Assembly: GCA_021229015.1 (NCBI GenBank)
Contig: CM037787.1
Location: 35,043,874-35,107,873, forward strand
Origin: Solen grandis
Lineage: Eukaryota > Mollusca > Bivalvia > Adapedonta > Solenidae
DNA length: 64,000 nt
Reading direction: 5' to 3'
Shown here one piece after another: positions 12,390 through 25,154 of the stretch (the stretch's first letter is position 1; each line of letters opens with the position of its first letter). The position numbers and the translations under genes are program-made. The notes under the pieces are model-generated. The model worked only from the letters and a program-made list of their open reading frames with translations, was not told the origin of the DNA and searched no databases.

Positions 12390-15300
12390 TTGTTACATCT
12401 CAAAATAATAGTATATATATGACAGTGACAGAAACACATATCTTATCACATGATGACGTGAAAATAAATTATATTTAATTGAATAATATGTATGTAAGTT
12501 ACATATTATATGAATGATTGGAACTGGTTAAGTAGGCATGTTTCTTTAATAAACTGTATTTAACGTTGCATTAAGAAGGATGCAATGTTTCTCTCAACGC
12601 TATATAGAATTAAAGAGGCATAAGATAAATAGGGTTTGTAATTTTACTATAGCTTAATAATGTTGAAATTAATAACAGTACGCTCTTAAACTGATTCGAT
12701 TACACCGGTACTTTCATATTCATTTCTTGTTAATGTTTATTTCACTTTATCCCTGGATTTTATCACATTGTATATTTGATCAAATACACTAAAAATAGAA
12801 CTATAATATCTGATGTTTGCATAATCTCTGGCTAAAATTCTTAATCAGTCTCAGTATTTAATAAGCTCTTCTCCCTAATTAAACTATTATTATAACATCT
12901 CCATAGTTTAAAAATCATTTTTCTTACAGAAAATATAATGACCTTTTATTACAAGATAATGTTTCAAACGGTTCACGTTTATTCTTCAAATAATACAATA
13001 TTTCAAAAGGCTCGTGATGACACCTTTTAAATGGAGATCTCGACATGGTCAACCCTATTTACATTAAAGTACGCTTAATTAGACAAAACCAGTCGAAAAC
13101 ATGGTTATATTTGACACAGAGTTGTTGTTTGGGTCAAAAGGTTGAGAACAAGGTCAACTAAGTGATATTTTATCACCAGTTTCATACCTGAAAGGTCATA
13201 CTAACACTGTCATAACACTAGTCGACGAGTAACATGAAGAACATACTCATTGTCCCGGCTTAACCTTTTATTTGTCAAGTATTTACAGAAAAAAGGTGTA
13301 GTATCTGTTGTCAGTTGAGAGACCGTCTGTAGAAAAGACATATGACTCGAATAAAGGATTTATATCTGCAGTACAAAGATAGTCTCGTCACCCGACAGGC
13401 ACTCTTGACCTTGTTACGTTGTTTAGCCGTAATTGCAAGACTTTACTAGGCTCGGTCGTCACCCAATAGTCTTTTGTCTGGTCGATTTATAATATAATAA
13501 GCTCAAAAATCGATCGTTGCCGTTATATCTTCCAATAACTTTTTGTTAACCTAGGGGGTATTTAAAAACCGCTTTTGTATTCATTAACCTGAGTTATGAT
13601 CGCTAATTTGTTTCCATAATGACGAATGACGGGCAACATTTGAAAATAAAAGAGAAAGCAAAGGCATAGGATTTTTAGTTACATTTTTTTTTTAAGATTC
13701 CGACGGCATTGAATGTTTTTAGCAAAAATCAGCAAATTGAAATAAATTTGTTTAAGTGTTTGTTTTGCCCTTTTTCATGTTATCTCTGAAAATAAGATGT
13801 GTGTATTAAGTGTTTTGGACAGTTATGTTTTGAAGAATTTTACACTGCATAGATGTTCATCGTGAGGTATATCTTATAGTAAAAATTGATTGACGGGAAA
13901 TGTGATGACATTTGTCTGCATAATATGTGCTGATTAGGATATTTACCGGTACATCGCCGTCAATGGTTAGAAGTTTTAGTGAAGAAACAACAGCAATAAC
14001 AACAACAATAACAAAATACTGTCTATAATGGCGATATGTATGATATAAAAAAATGATATGCTTATTTTATGTATGAATACTTTCACAATGAGATTGACCT
14101 TAGTATTGGAAGTCGTCTTCTTTAAACAAAGCAAAAAATGAACATGCCCCATGTTCTGGTAAAAATTTCTTAAGTATGAGCCCAGGCTCAAACCTGAGTA
14201 TATACCCAAGTCCCTATTAAAACCAATGTGCATAGTTAAAGTCTGAGTATGAAAATCATACTTTAGTATCATTTTTATTTTCAAGACACACGGGACCTGG
14301 TAAAATTATTAGAATATTTATTTCTCCGCTCAGCGTCATGTTCTGTCTTTCCAAATTCAAGCTGACCTGGAAAACAGCAGTACAGTCAATTGGTCAAAAT
14401 ATGTTTTGGCCTAAACACTCATTACACATACATACCTTGTGCTTCATAACACTGATCCGACATTTTTCTACAGTATAAAAAAAAATACGATGTAAAACGA
14501 TGCAAAAGAACAAGTTACGCCGAACTATAATCCATTTTTTAATTTCGATAAATAGGAAATGCATGTCAACCTTGTAATGCCTCACCTTTGTATACATTTT
14601 TCAACCGTTTTCAGATTCTATGTATATAATACACATGTTTAAAATAATTTAATTCATGTTTGAAATACTGTTGCACTGTCATGTCCATGCAACAATTCAA
14701 CATGTATTAAGGAGCAGTTGCAGCAAGCAAACTACTGTTACTGTCAACAGTTAGAATACCAAAATGATATATATATATATTGCTTTTGACCACCATTTAG
14801 GGTTTTGAATCGATTTAAATGGAAAGGTAGCTCTACAATCCTACCAGCTTGCTTCTGTACTGAAAAGGTGGTTGGGGTATACAGACACAGAAATATCAAA
14901 GACACACATATGAGGCTTCAAAGGCTCAGATAAGAAGTTCATTGTTATTTCGGTGGGAAATCATTGAAATGGTCATGTGAAATGGTTAATATTTATTAAG
15001 ACATTGACACTTATGTTGTCACTTAATGCTTAGGAATTCAACATTTTTAAAAAAAAGAATAATGTATCACACTAAAAAGTAAATGAATACTCAAAATTTG
15101 AATAAAACTAGATGGCCAATTTGACAAAATTATTATAAAAAGTAGAAGTTTTAGACTTATTGATAACAAGTTATGAATTACGTACATGAGAAACTATTCG
15201 TTTGATCATTTTGGACAAGCTCTGTTTCATAATTTTGCATATTACTTTAGGCATTGAAGTGTTCGAGGATAAATAAATGTAGAAACGTTCCAAGGCATTC

Positions 15301-17105
15301 AATTTCTAATCACAGTTCAATCAAATTTGGAAATACTTGTTGTCTCCACCTAGAAGTTTCAAAATAAATTAAATAAAGATATTCTAGCAATCACCACAAA
15401 CTGGTTTCAGTCTTACTCCCATGTGATAATGAATATGCACCTCATCTGAAGCACTGAAAAGATGACATTCACGAAGACGAGTTGAGCTCTAAACCCCGAA
15501 ATGATTTCGCACGAACATTTTAAAGGCGTTGAATTTGACTGCTGGATATTATTAAATGCGCGAAACGGCATGTGGAATTGTGTAACACCGTGAAAACTTT
15601 CATTTAAAAAGGACCAATTATAAATCCATTAAAAGAATCTCGAATGGCCAATTACTAAAATTAACAGTGAAGTTTAAACGTGTTAATTAGAAGTCTTCTC
15701 ACACCTTTCGTTCAACTTGTTCGTTTCCGTCTTCAGAGAAGCTTTTGTCCGCAGATCGGATTTCTCGATGTCATTTCTACAATATCATATTTTAGTGTAA
15801 TTTGATACCATTTACACAAGTTCTAGTCATTTCAGGTTTTAATAATATCAAAGAAGTCCAGCGTCTTTATGACCAAACCTTAGTATAATGCAAGAAAAAT
15901 CATATAATTGACCATACCCTTCTGTCAAAGTCAAGTGCATCCAAATGAGCGATGCTAATCAATTTAAAGCTGTACGCGTTATAAAACCCCCAAGCGAGCC
16001 ATGCACGTGTATTTCACGTGTATTCTGTGGCACTTTCCACTAATTGTACATGAGATGTTTTGTAGCGGCCAATCTCTGATTGAATCATGGTAATTTAAAA
16101 TATGGGAAGAAAGTCTAATGGCAACACTATTTGTGGTTGGGTCTCATTTTTTCTCGTTCTGAGTTTTAAGGGGGAAGCAAATTGCAACATTTATTTTGTT
16201 TGGGTAATTGATATTTTTAGCCGTTAAAGAGAAGCTATTTAATGCTTTAGCATGATACTTGGACCGCACTCCGACGTAACAACTTCCGGTTACATCGGGG
16301 AACTATACTGGAACATCGAGCATATTTAAAAGGAATTTCAAACAACCACAATAGGCACCGACCCGTTAGCTTTTTTTAGTTGGATATGATTTAATCATAA
16401 TGGGACTATAAGGAACTATACACAGAGTGCAATTAATTTCTATCTGACAACTGTCAGGAAAATTTACATAGCCTCAACGCGTATCGGATTCATAAAGAAT
16501 ATTAAAGAAAATCAAAGTCAATAGTTTGCTTGAAATTAATCTAAAAAATGCAATATGATGAATAAACGGGCGAAGCGTGCATTGTATTCACATGATCAGA
16601 TATTTATGAATTAACTAATTGCATGTTTATGCATTTATTCTTTTTATATATTAGGTTTATTTTTAATTATGAAAGAATGGCACGCTGCTCATGTTCGACG
16701 ATATCGCGGGTAGTCGCGTACATTCGACAAGAAAATATTCTTCCCTTTTAAAGAAAGTGGGAATTCGATATAGAGACGTTTACTCATTAATATAAGCAAT
16801 ATCTTGATGGTATTTTAACCTTCAATATCAAAGTTAATTGATAATATATGATATGACTTTCGATGGAAATTGCGATAAAACGTAATATATTTTTCTACAA
16901 CATTTCAACTCAAACTAATATCTTTCTCTTCATGGGAGAAAACAATTTGCTCGTGAAATATTCACGTTACAGATAAATCTTTCGATTTTTTATTTCTGGA
17001 TATTATATAACAAACCATATGATGCATGTCTTTTCTAATTATGCTTACTGATTTATCTTTACAATAAAGCCATATTAAGTCCGTGGAGTTAGAGACTAAT
17101 TCTTT
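12390..17105. other. AT-rich non-coding stretch
   Basis: No gene was recognised over this long stretch. Minor features are a CAA/CAATAA-rich microsatellite at about 13980-14010, an (AT)n run at about 14766-14780, and a small GC-richer patch near 16260-16320 with an ETS-like ACTTCCGG word. Open frames here are short and of low-complexity composition. Confidence 0.45.
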
Positions 17106-17109
17106 CTTG

Positions 17110-17300
17110 CAGATTTGTCGCTGTCCCGTCAATTATTGATGCGGCTCGGAGCGCCATGACCCGTCCCCCTGCGTCTACAATAATTATTATCCTCCCAGCA
17201 CACTGGGTAGAATGGGATTTGTTTACAGTCTGTGCCCATTTTTCTTTCAGCAATAAACTCTATCCGCGTGTTTTGTTTCCAGAATTTGATAAAGTCGCAG
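17110..17300. promoter_or_regulatory. Candidate regulatory island with homeodomain/SOX-like words
   Basis: A GC-richer island with CCGTCAATTATTGATGCGG, an AT core with Pbx/Hox-like halves, followed by a symmetric ACAATAATTATTATCC. A T-rich acceptor-like word ending CTTTCAG lies at about 17250, but no coding exon follows it. Function is inferred from composition only. Confidence 0.22.
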
Positions 17301-20300
17301 AATAGAATATTCTTACGTCCAAGAAATGGAAAATTATTATGAAATAATATTAAACTGATTAAATTCACAAACTTAAGCCTCGAAAGGGAAGGCATACTGG
17401 TATTTCGATGCAGAGAAGAACATTCATTGTATTCGGATTAGTGAGTTATATTGTGCTGAAATATCAAAGTAATTTCCGAATCAATTCTGAATCATGCTTT
17501 ACATTGGCAACATGCTCTTCATCTCGTTCAGTGTCGTATTCTCCTTCAAAAGAGACCCGATCCCCGACCCCCACCTCCCCCCGAAAAATAAAATAAGAAA
17601 AAGAAAACCTAAACAAATAATAACAGATACTAAACTAAACACATTGTAGTGTCAACATTTTTTTATATAAATACGAAAGGAAATATGACATTGTTGTCTT
17701 CTAAAAAATAGCACCTAATATTTCAAGTTTTAAATAAAACAAAAATATAACAAGGACTGTCTTAAAATGTCACATGGTTTTCACTAAACTCCAAGATTTG
17801 ATCCCTGGAAATTCCTAATCAAGGGAGACTTGAAAGTTAAGCAGATCGGAGCGTTGATTGAACTGACATTTTCCCACATCACGCAAACAGAGGCTATAGA
17901 TGCTCCTACAGTAGTTGTTTGTTCCGTCACCACCGGAATTAACAATCAGACATTTTTCGAATCTCTACATAGACATCAGTTTAATCTAATACGCTTTTAG
18001 TAAATATTAGAAAATTGGACTGGTTAGCCAACTTTTGGCAATAACTGTATTTGATTAGTTTATAGATGACAGTTATTGATCCTGACGAAAATATTTAATA
18101 CATATCTTTATGAATTTGTGTATTCTGGTGTGTTTCGCTATTAGTATATTTGATATTGTTCTTCGCTGTATATAGAAACTTTTTTTTCTGATGAAGAACT
18201 TAGAGCTGAAAATGGTATAGAAATACAATCCATATTTGACCAAGCTACCATTTGACCTTTCAAGTTTTAACTTCTTACTTGATAACTGGAAAATAAACTT
18301 AATAAAACTATCTCCGTTTGTTCTTTTATGACCGTTTCAGAAATTTCCGGTATAGGAAAGCATATGCTGAACTTTTTCCCGTACAAGTATTCTCTTAAAT
18401 TAAAAAAGACCACTGCCATTCCAGATATTGCCCCATATTTTGCTTCGATGACATTTTCGAATAAACCCTTGAAATTTTAATTGAAAAAGGAAAACTCAAA
18501 ATACATTATTCAAATAAAGACGTGTAAAAAGAGCACTTGAAAACAACAATAAACCAACAAACTGTACACTGACTATAAACAACATAATCCTTCGTTTCTA
18601 ACAACAAAATCCTCTTCCTCGGTGATTTATGAAGAGAATAAACAAAATTCCTGTCAAGCCGTCTTTCAAAGTTTCAATAACTCCCGAACAATGTTATTTT
18701 CTCATTTACTTTTCGTGTCGCCATAGAAACGCATATAAATTTGAAGAAATTTAATTAAAGAAAAGTTCCTTGGAAATGAAAACTGTCATGGAATGTATCT
18801 ATGCAATTATGACTAAATTTGAAAATATTTTTCGTAGCTATGAGAACAAAATATCAATAACACCGAATCATTTATTTTGGTCGGGAACATATTTCGAGGC
18901 TATCTATCTATTTTTCCCGAACTATAACAGTAGATTTTAAAACCTCATTTGTTCATTCAGCTGAAGCAAATGCAATATTAATGGCATGGGACTTCACGAT
19001 GTCTTACCTCATTTTGTTTTATTTACTCACTTTTAAAATTATTCATTCTAATGGGCAAACACACATTGTTACTATAACTTTCAAAGAAAGACTCTTTCCA
19101 CATCGCAAAGTGTTACAAGAAGATAGTAAACCAGCAATTATTAGGCGTTATTTCACGCCCTTTTTGCTGTTTGGAATATGCGCCAGTATGTAAACGAAGA
19201 TACTAGTTTGAGAGGGTTGGTTGAAGTCTAGAACAAAGAAAATATACATGTTTATTTTCGATTTCAATACATATCACTTTCAATATATATTTTGTGGTAA
19301 TTTAAGGAAACCTGAAATGTAATTGTGATCGGAAGATTGACACAAGCCAGTAATCCACATGTCTGGAATGCCATATCTAAAATGCGTTTTGCTTAAAATT
19401 GTGTTCCAAAATGTGAACAAGATGTAACCTTTTGACTTTTATGAGTGACCCAAAATTACATTTGTGTATCCCCCACATGTCTAATCTGAAGAGGTCTCAG
19501 TATATCAACATGAACATTACAACACTGATCGTGACCTTCACCTTCCCAAAGAATCGTTATAATGAGGTAAAACATTCCATATTCCACCAGCAGGTCCAGA
19601 GCAGTATTTTAAACAAAATTTGAACAACGTGCATATAATTAACAAAGATATGGTGTCTATGGCACTTTCACTGTGTTCATCACTGTATTGTGATAATCGT
19701 TTATGAATCAAAACAGCAATTTTTCAAATAAGCAACATAAACGTATGTACCAGACTTTGACTGTGTTGATCGTCAAACAATAATATGACAGTACTAATAC
19801 ATAGGATTGAACCCGTGTCCCAAACTATTCAGCTACTAGTGACAGTACATGCAGTTTCAATATCTAAAACTAGTTTTATGGCGTTTCTGATATAATGAAA
19901 ATCACATGTTCATAATTGAAATATGGAACTCAAACGGAGTATCGTGAATTTTACATGCCATGATATTCCCGGATAGATATCAGATACTATATTTGTGTAG
20001 CTCGTATATTTATTTAATGGATGTACCCAGAAACTTGTCTCAAGTGTATCGGCAAGGCGTCTATTCGCAAAATGAGCTAGGGTATTGCACCCGGACTACC
20101 TTGTATTCAACTACTGCCTCTTCCGATGCTGTCTCTTCAGCAAAACAGGGCCCACATGTGGAAAACCCTTGACCGCAAGGTCTAAAATATGGCCATAATA
20201 ATCAGAAAAGGATGCTAGCCATTATAATAAAAGAATTAAAAGAAAGAAAGGAAAACCGCTCCATTGACATAGACCATGTCTAATGGAGACAAATACTAGA

Positions 20301-21895
20301 TCTTGCAGTAAGTAACATAATATCACACCCAGTTACACTATGTATATTTTACCTATTTCATAAATTGGCGCAGTAAAGTGTTTTCACTTTAAAAAAAGAG
20401 AGAAAAAATCCTGAAATCCTAACCACGAGAGGTAGCATATGATTAAATGTAAATTTAATTTGTACATTAATATTGTTGGATGCATGTTCTTATTTTATTA
20501 ATACTATTCTATATCAAACATTTCATTTTAGCAAACATTTCTGGCTTTGTCAGTTTTGTATTTAAATACTTAATGAAAAGATGTACATTAATTCAGAGCG
20601 CAAGAATATAATTTAGTGCGAGTTGGCAGACCGTATTTAATAAGACAATTTGTATAATGGAGATGACATTCTTTAGGAAACAATACATAGGTTCGTATTA
20701 AATGGATATATTATGCTATGCAATTGGTTAAATATGATATTTCAATTCTTCCTCTAAAATGTGGAATATTTTGTACAAAATTGTCTTGGGTTCTCCTAAA
20801 GGTATTTTAAAACAAAACAACTCACAGTTTTCTAAATATGTAAGAAATTAACAAACATTTGATCCCGTTGGTAATTCATATCAACCTCAAAGATATGCTC
20901 AACAGCGACCAATTCAGGTCAGATTATAAAATAAAAGTTTGATATGTTTTGCCTAAATACCTGTTATTCCAAGAAATTGAATTCGTTTGAGCTCATGACC
21001 TTTTTCCTGAAACGACGTAAGTTATTTACCTGTGCCCGTTGCTGGGTGTATATTGAAGAATGACCAGAACTTACGTCAGTCTGGTACAAAGATTTTGTAA
21101 AATATTGATAATGCTTGAGCCTTATTTTTATTATAGTTGGACACCCTCGGTTGACATTCCTTTTTTAACTTCATGACAAAATGCCGGCAGAAAATCGGGC
21201 GTGGTGTCCGAAGATGTACGTTATGGATATTATTTACTTTTCAATTCATATGTTGTGGTACTCATGATATATTCACGTTAGAGCTTAGTCATGTATCAAC
21301 TTCGTTCTGACTTGTCTACAAGAGGTGGCAACCACAAGATTGCCGCTTTCTAGACCCCTTGACACTCTTGCAGCTGCTGTTAGGCAATTCAACAAATGAT
21401 TGCTTATCACTGACTGTTTGATATGGCAAACACTCTTGATGTTTACGGCCATTTGGAACCGTGTTGAATATAGGTCAAACCATTCATGAGACTAATCATA
21501 ACTGGGTTAACTATATTGATTGATCTCAATTTATATAGAATTTCAGAAATATCTAACCTTTTACCTCATGAATGTTCATGTACAAATTTATGACTTAATG
21601 GGCAGTAATTTACAGAGCTTTACATGTTTAATAAAACATTGGATTGTTTTTGCCTTGCAGACTTGTGTAGAATCTGAGTTACAGTATCATATACTCGATA
21701 CACGTCTCATGCTCTCCATTAAACTCACATTTCTCTTAGTAATTAAGTAGAAGTATGACCATGCATCAGTCCATTGCAAAAATGTGTCTCATAACATTTC
21801 TGAATGATCTAAAATTGTTTGAAAAACACTAAATATCAAATATTCGACATTTTACCAAGGTGATGCATGTCTAAAGTTCTTGGATATATGAGCTC
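17301..21895. other. AT-rich non-coding stretch
   Basis: No convincing gene. A C-rich patch at about 17550-17583, an isolated B-box-like word (complement of GGATTGAACCC at about 19803) that may mark a worn SINE, and a moderately GC-rich patch at 21290-21470 are the only landmarks. The remaining open frames are short and unremarkable. Confidence 0.4.
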
Positions 21896-21985
21896 CTTCA
21901 GGGAGCTGTCTGATCTGGGTGTGTTCTGTTTGCCAATACGTCAAAATGGGTCTGTATAAAGGAAAGGGTTACTAAACAATGGGAC
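21896..21985. mobile_element. Decayed right end resembling the TTAA MITE
   Basis: The segment runs GATCTGG...TACGTCAAAATGGGTCTGTATAAAGG then AAAGGGTTA. This parallels the right end of the MITE at 39590-39823 (GCGTCAGAATGAGTCTATATGAGG then GAAAGGGTTAA). The left end was not found. This is probably an old truncated copy of the same family. Confidence 0.3.
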
Positions 21986-24900
21986 TGAGAAAACAGCATA
22001 ATGTTTTTCTTTTTTGCTCTCAGAATATAAAACCCAATTAGGCTACAGTTGTCATGTATAAATGCAGTTATATTTAGGTTAACACTTCACACTTGCGTCC
22101 AAATTCAATTTCTCCTATATATGTTTCATTCCCATTAATAGTCTACATATCATTAAAAACTTATCGTATTGTAGAAATTATGGAATGCCATACGGTTGGG
22201 AAAAAATGGTGGTCGACTCTATTTAACATCATTTTACCTTTCAGAAAATATACATAATAAGGCCCAAGTTAATATATATAAGTGACTAGAAACGCAGATA
22301 TGTACTCATTAAGACAACCAAAAACAGATATCATTTATCGTCAGATTTGATCATATTTTTAAGACATTGCGGTCTCCAACACGCAGAGCGAACGCCGTCC
22401 ATGTCATTAATTAAACCTCAGTATTCGCCGGTTAGACAGATAAAAATAGTTTCTTTCTATTATTGAGAAGAAAAGAAACTATGCTGATTATGACACAAGT
22501 CCATCATTAGTAAAACCCTTCCCGAAGATTGGAAATCATACCCGCTCTATTGCGTGAATTTTCGTATACATTGACAAATGGGTTTAATTCTTTGTTCTTC
22601 GGGGACGACACCAGGATTACAATTTTCTTCTTTCCCTTTCTCTGAGATAGAGTTTACAGCTTCATTAGCCTATTTTGTGGTGTTCCGCAAATGGTCTCAC
22701 ACCAGCGAAAAAAATAAAGTCTATTTCCGTGACTTGTAATAAGGCATCCGTAGCATCGAAAGAACTCTAGTCAAAGTAACACTAAACAGTACTCCAATAA
22801 TGTAGTGCTAGTAGCACACACGTGTTATTAAATGAAGTGCTTGAGAAAAAAATTGGTAAAAAAATACCATATAAGAGGCACATTTTTCAAAGGCAATTAA
22901 TTGAACATTTGGAAAGCTTTTTTTATGTCACTTATACAAATACTTATGATATATTTGATATGAGTATTGGTAACATAATACCAAATGAATCACACCAATT
23001 GCAAATGTAATGTATTATTTTGTGCGTAATATTTGAACACTTACATGATTCATTCACAGTGAAAGTATAGACCCAACTTATAGACAGGTTCTGCTATGAG
23101 ACTTTCTTTCATTTATATGACAAGAGATTGATGATTAACTATTGTAATTAATATCAATTGTCGCTATTTGACTTTAATTGCGGTTTTAATTAAAACATTT
23201 AGGTCAAGTAGCTTATGTGCTGTTTGTGTTTCTGAAAGAATTATGTCTAGCGTTCTATAAAACGCTATAGCGCTTCTGAAAGTGGTGAAACCGGGATGAA
23301 GCCTCAGAGGAAACGGTATTGGTTAACCGTTCTAACTCAGAAAAATAATTACGTGCGACTGAATTGGAATAATTTGAAATCCGAATCTCAAATTGGATTC
23401 GACATGTCAAGTTTTGAGAATGTTGTGTAATTACGTTTTTGTTAATAACGTCGTATGTTTACGTCATAATTCGACAACCCATTGAGAGCCAGTATTTCAT
23501 AACTCCATCTATGATGGAAATCCGGTGTGAAAGAATGGCTTAACAATGCCATTTAATTGCGAAATTGTCATCGAAGAAAGTGACAACCACTCCATATTTG
23601 GGGAAAACCTATTCGGAAAGGATAGATGTTATTGAAATATATCATCGGTAATTGTTTTTAAAAATTCTATATAAGTGGGAACATCTTTTCGTGCTGGCTT
23701 TTGTTACATGAAGGAACGATAATGTCTAGAAGTGACATGGCACAGTCTGTGTCGTAATTACTTTTCCGACTTTGTCGAGTGAATAAATAACTTAAAATGA
23801 AGAAACCTATATGGAAATGAAAGATAAATTGACGGACATACATCATAGAGATGTCGAATGTCGTCCAAACTTTTTTTTTACACTAGATTTTCTTTGTTTA
23901 AATTGTCGTCTATGCCGACCATATTTGCACGCATGCCTTTATGCAATATATCGATATGTTATTCATATAAATCTAATGTTGAATAAGAAAGCAAATATAC
24001 AAAATATACAAAATAATATCAATTCGTTTTTTTTTGTATTTATATCTTTGGACGATTTTTATGTAACGCTGGAATTATTTTAAAATATCATCTGATAATA
24101 GTTTTGTGGTTACACACCGTTTTTGTAAGAAATTAACTTTTGCGTCCATTGTCTCTAAATGACAAGCATTCTCTTACCGTTGCAACAACTGGCACATCAA
24201 TTAATTTAATTAATTTAATTCTTTGTTTATGTGTGCATTAATTTTTTACTTTGTCTAGTTTTTATATTGTTTATATTGTTTAATATACATAATGTAGTGG
24301 GACACACATTTCTTTTAATTCTACTCTGTTCAAACCAATTTTCAGGATCTGAATTTTGTCTTCCACACAAATAGTGACGAATGGCGGTTCCGGTAATAGA
24401 TTGTCACGGAACGTCACTATCTGATAATGTATATCTTCAAAGGGTGTGAATGAATATAAACTCTAAGTGAACACTATGGGAAACATTATTTAACAAAGAT
24501 GGAATATAAATGCGTAAATAAAATTAAAGAAACACGCACAAGAAATAATCCATTTCGGAATACGTAAAATGTCAAAGATAAGCTGAATTTTAGATGCATA
24601 TGAAGTTATTTTCCCTGTGTTAAAAACGAGACAAAGATTGTGCAATTTTTATAATATATTTATAAATTTCTCCCCTTATGCACCTTATTTACACTAGAAA
24701 TAACATATTTTCTAGACTTGATGGCAAAATAAAATGTGCAATTAACCCACTCATGTGTTAATGATTCAATATCTATATCTTCTTTAATATCAAACAATGC
24801 TATGTCATATTAATGACATTCGCATGTTTATATGTAAAAAAAACAACACGATTTTTATCAGTAACCAGAATAATAAACCTGACCTTTTCCTATAATGTTT

Positions 24901-25150
24901 AAAAATACCCGTCCTTTCGCTGTAATGACCAATTAATTGTTATCAATATACCATTGTTAAAGAATAATAATGTTATAAGTATGGTCAAATATGTCAAATT
25001 GCCATCTCAAGGAGACAATCATCATCATATGATTTCATTAAGGACTTTATTGTTTTTCCTGCTTTAAGAAAGATAAGTAGAAGTATCCGTTTTCTTTGCA
25101 GTACTATTTATATCATTATCTATGGGTCGTGAGTAATTGTGTGTGAGTGT
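21986..25150. other. AT-rich non-coding stretch
   Basis: No gene was recognised. There is a short (TTAAT)n-like run near 24200-24220 and scattered homopolymers. Near 22390-22450 a short island has CATTAATTAAACC and CGCCGG. Open frames are low-complexity. Confidence 0.45.
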
Positions 25151-25154
25151 GTGT

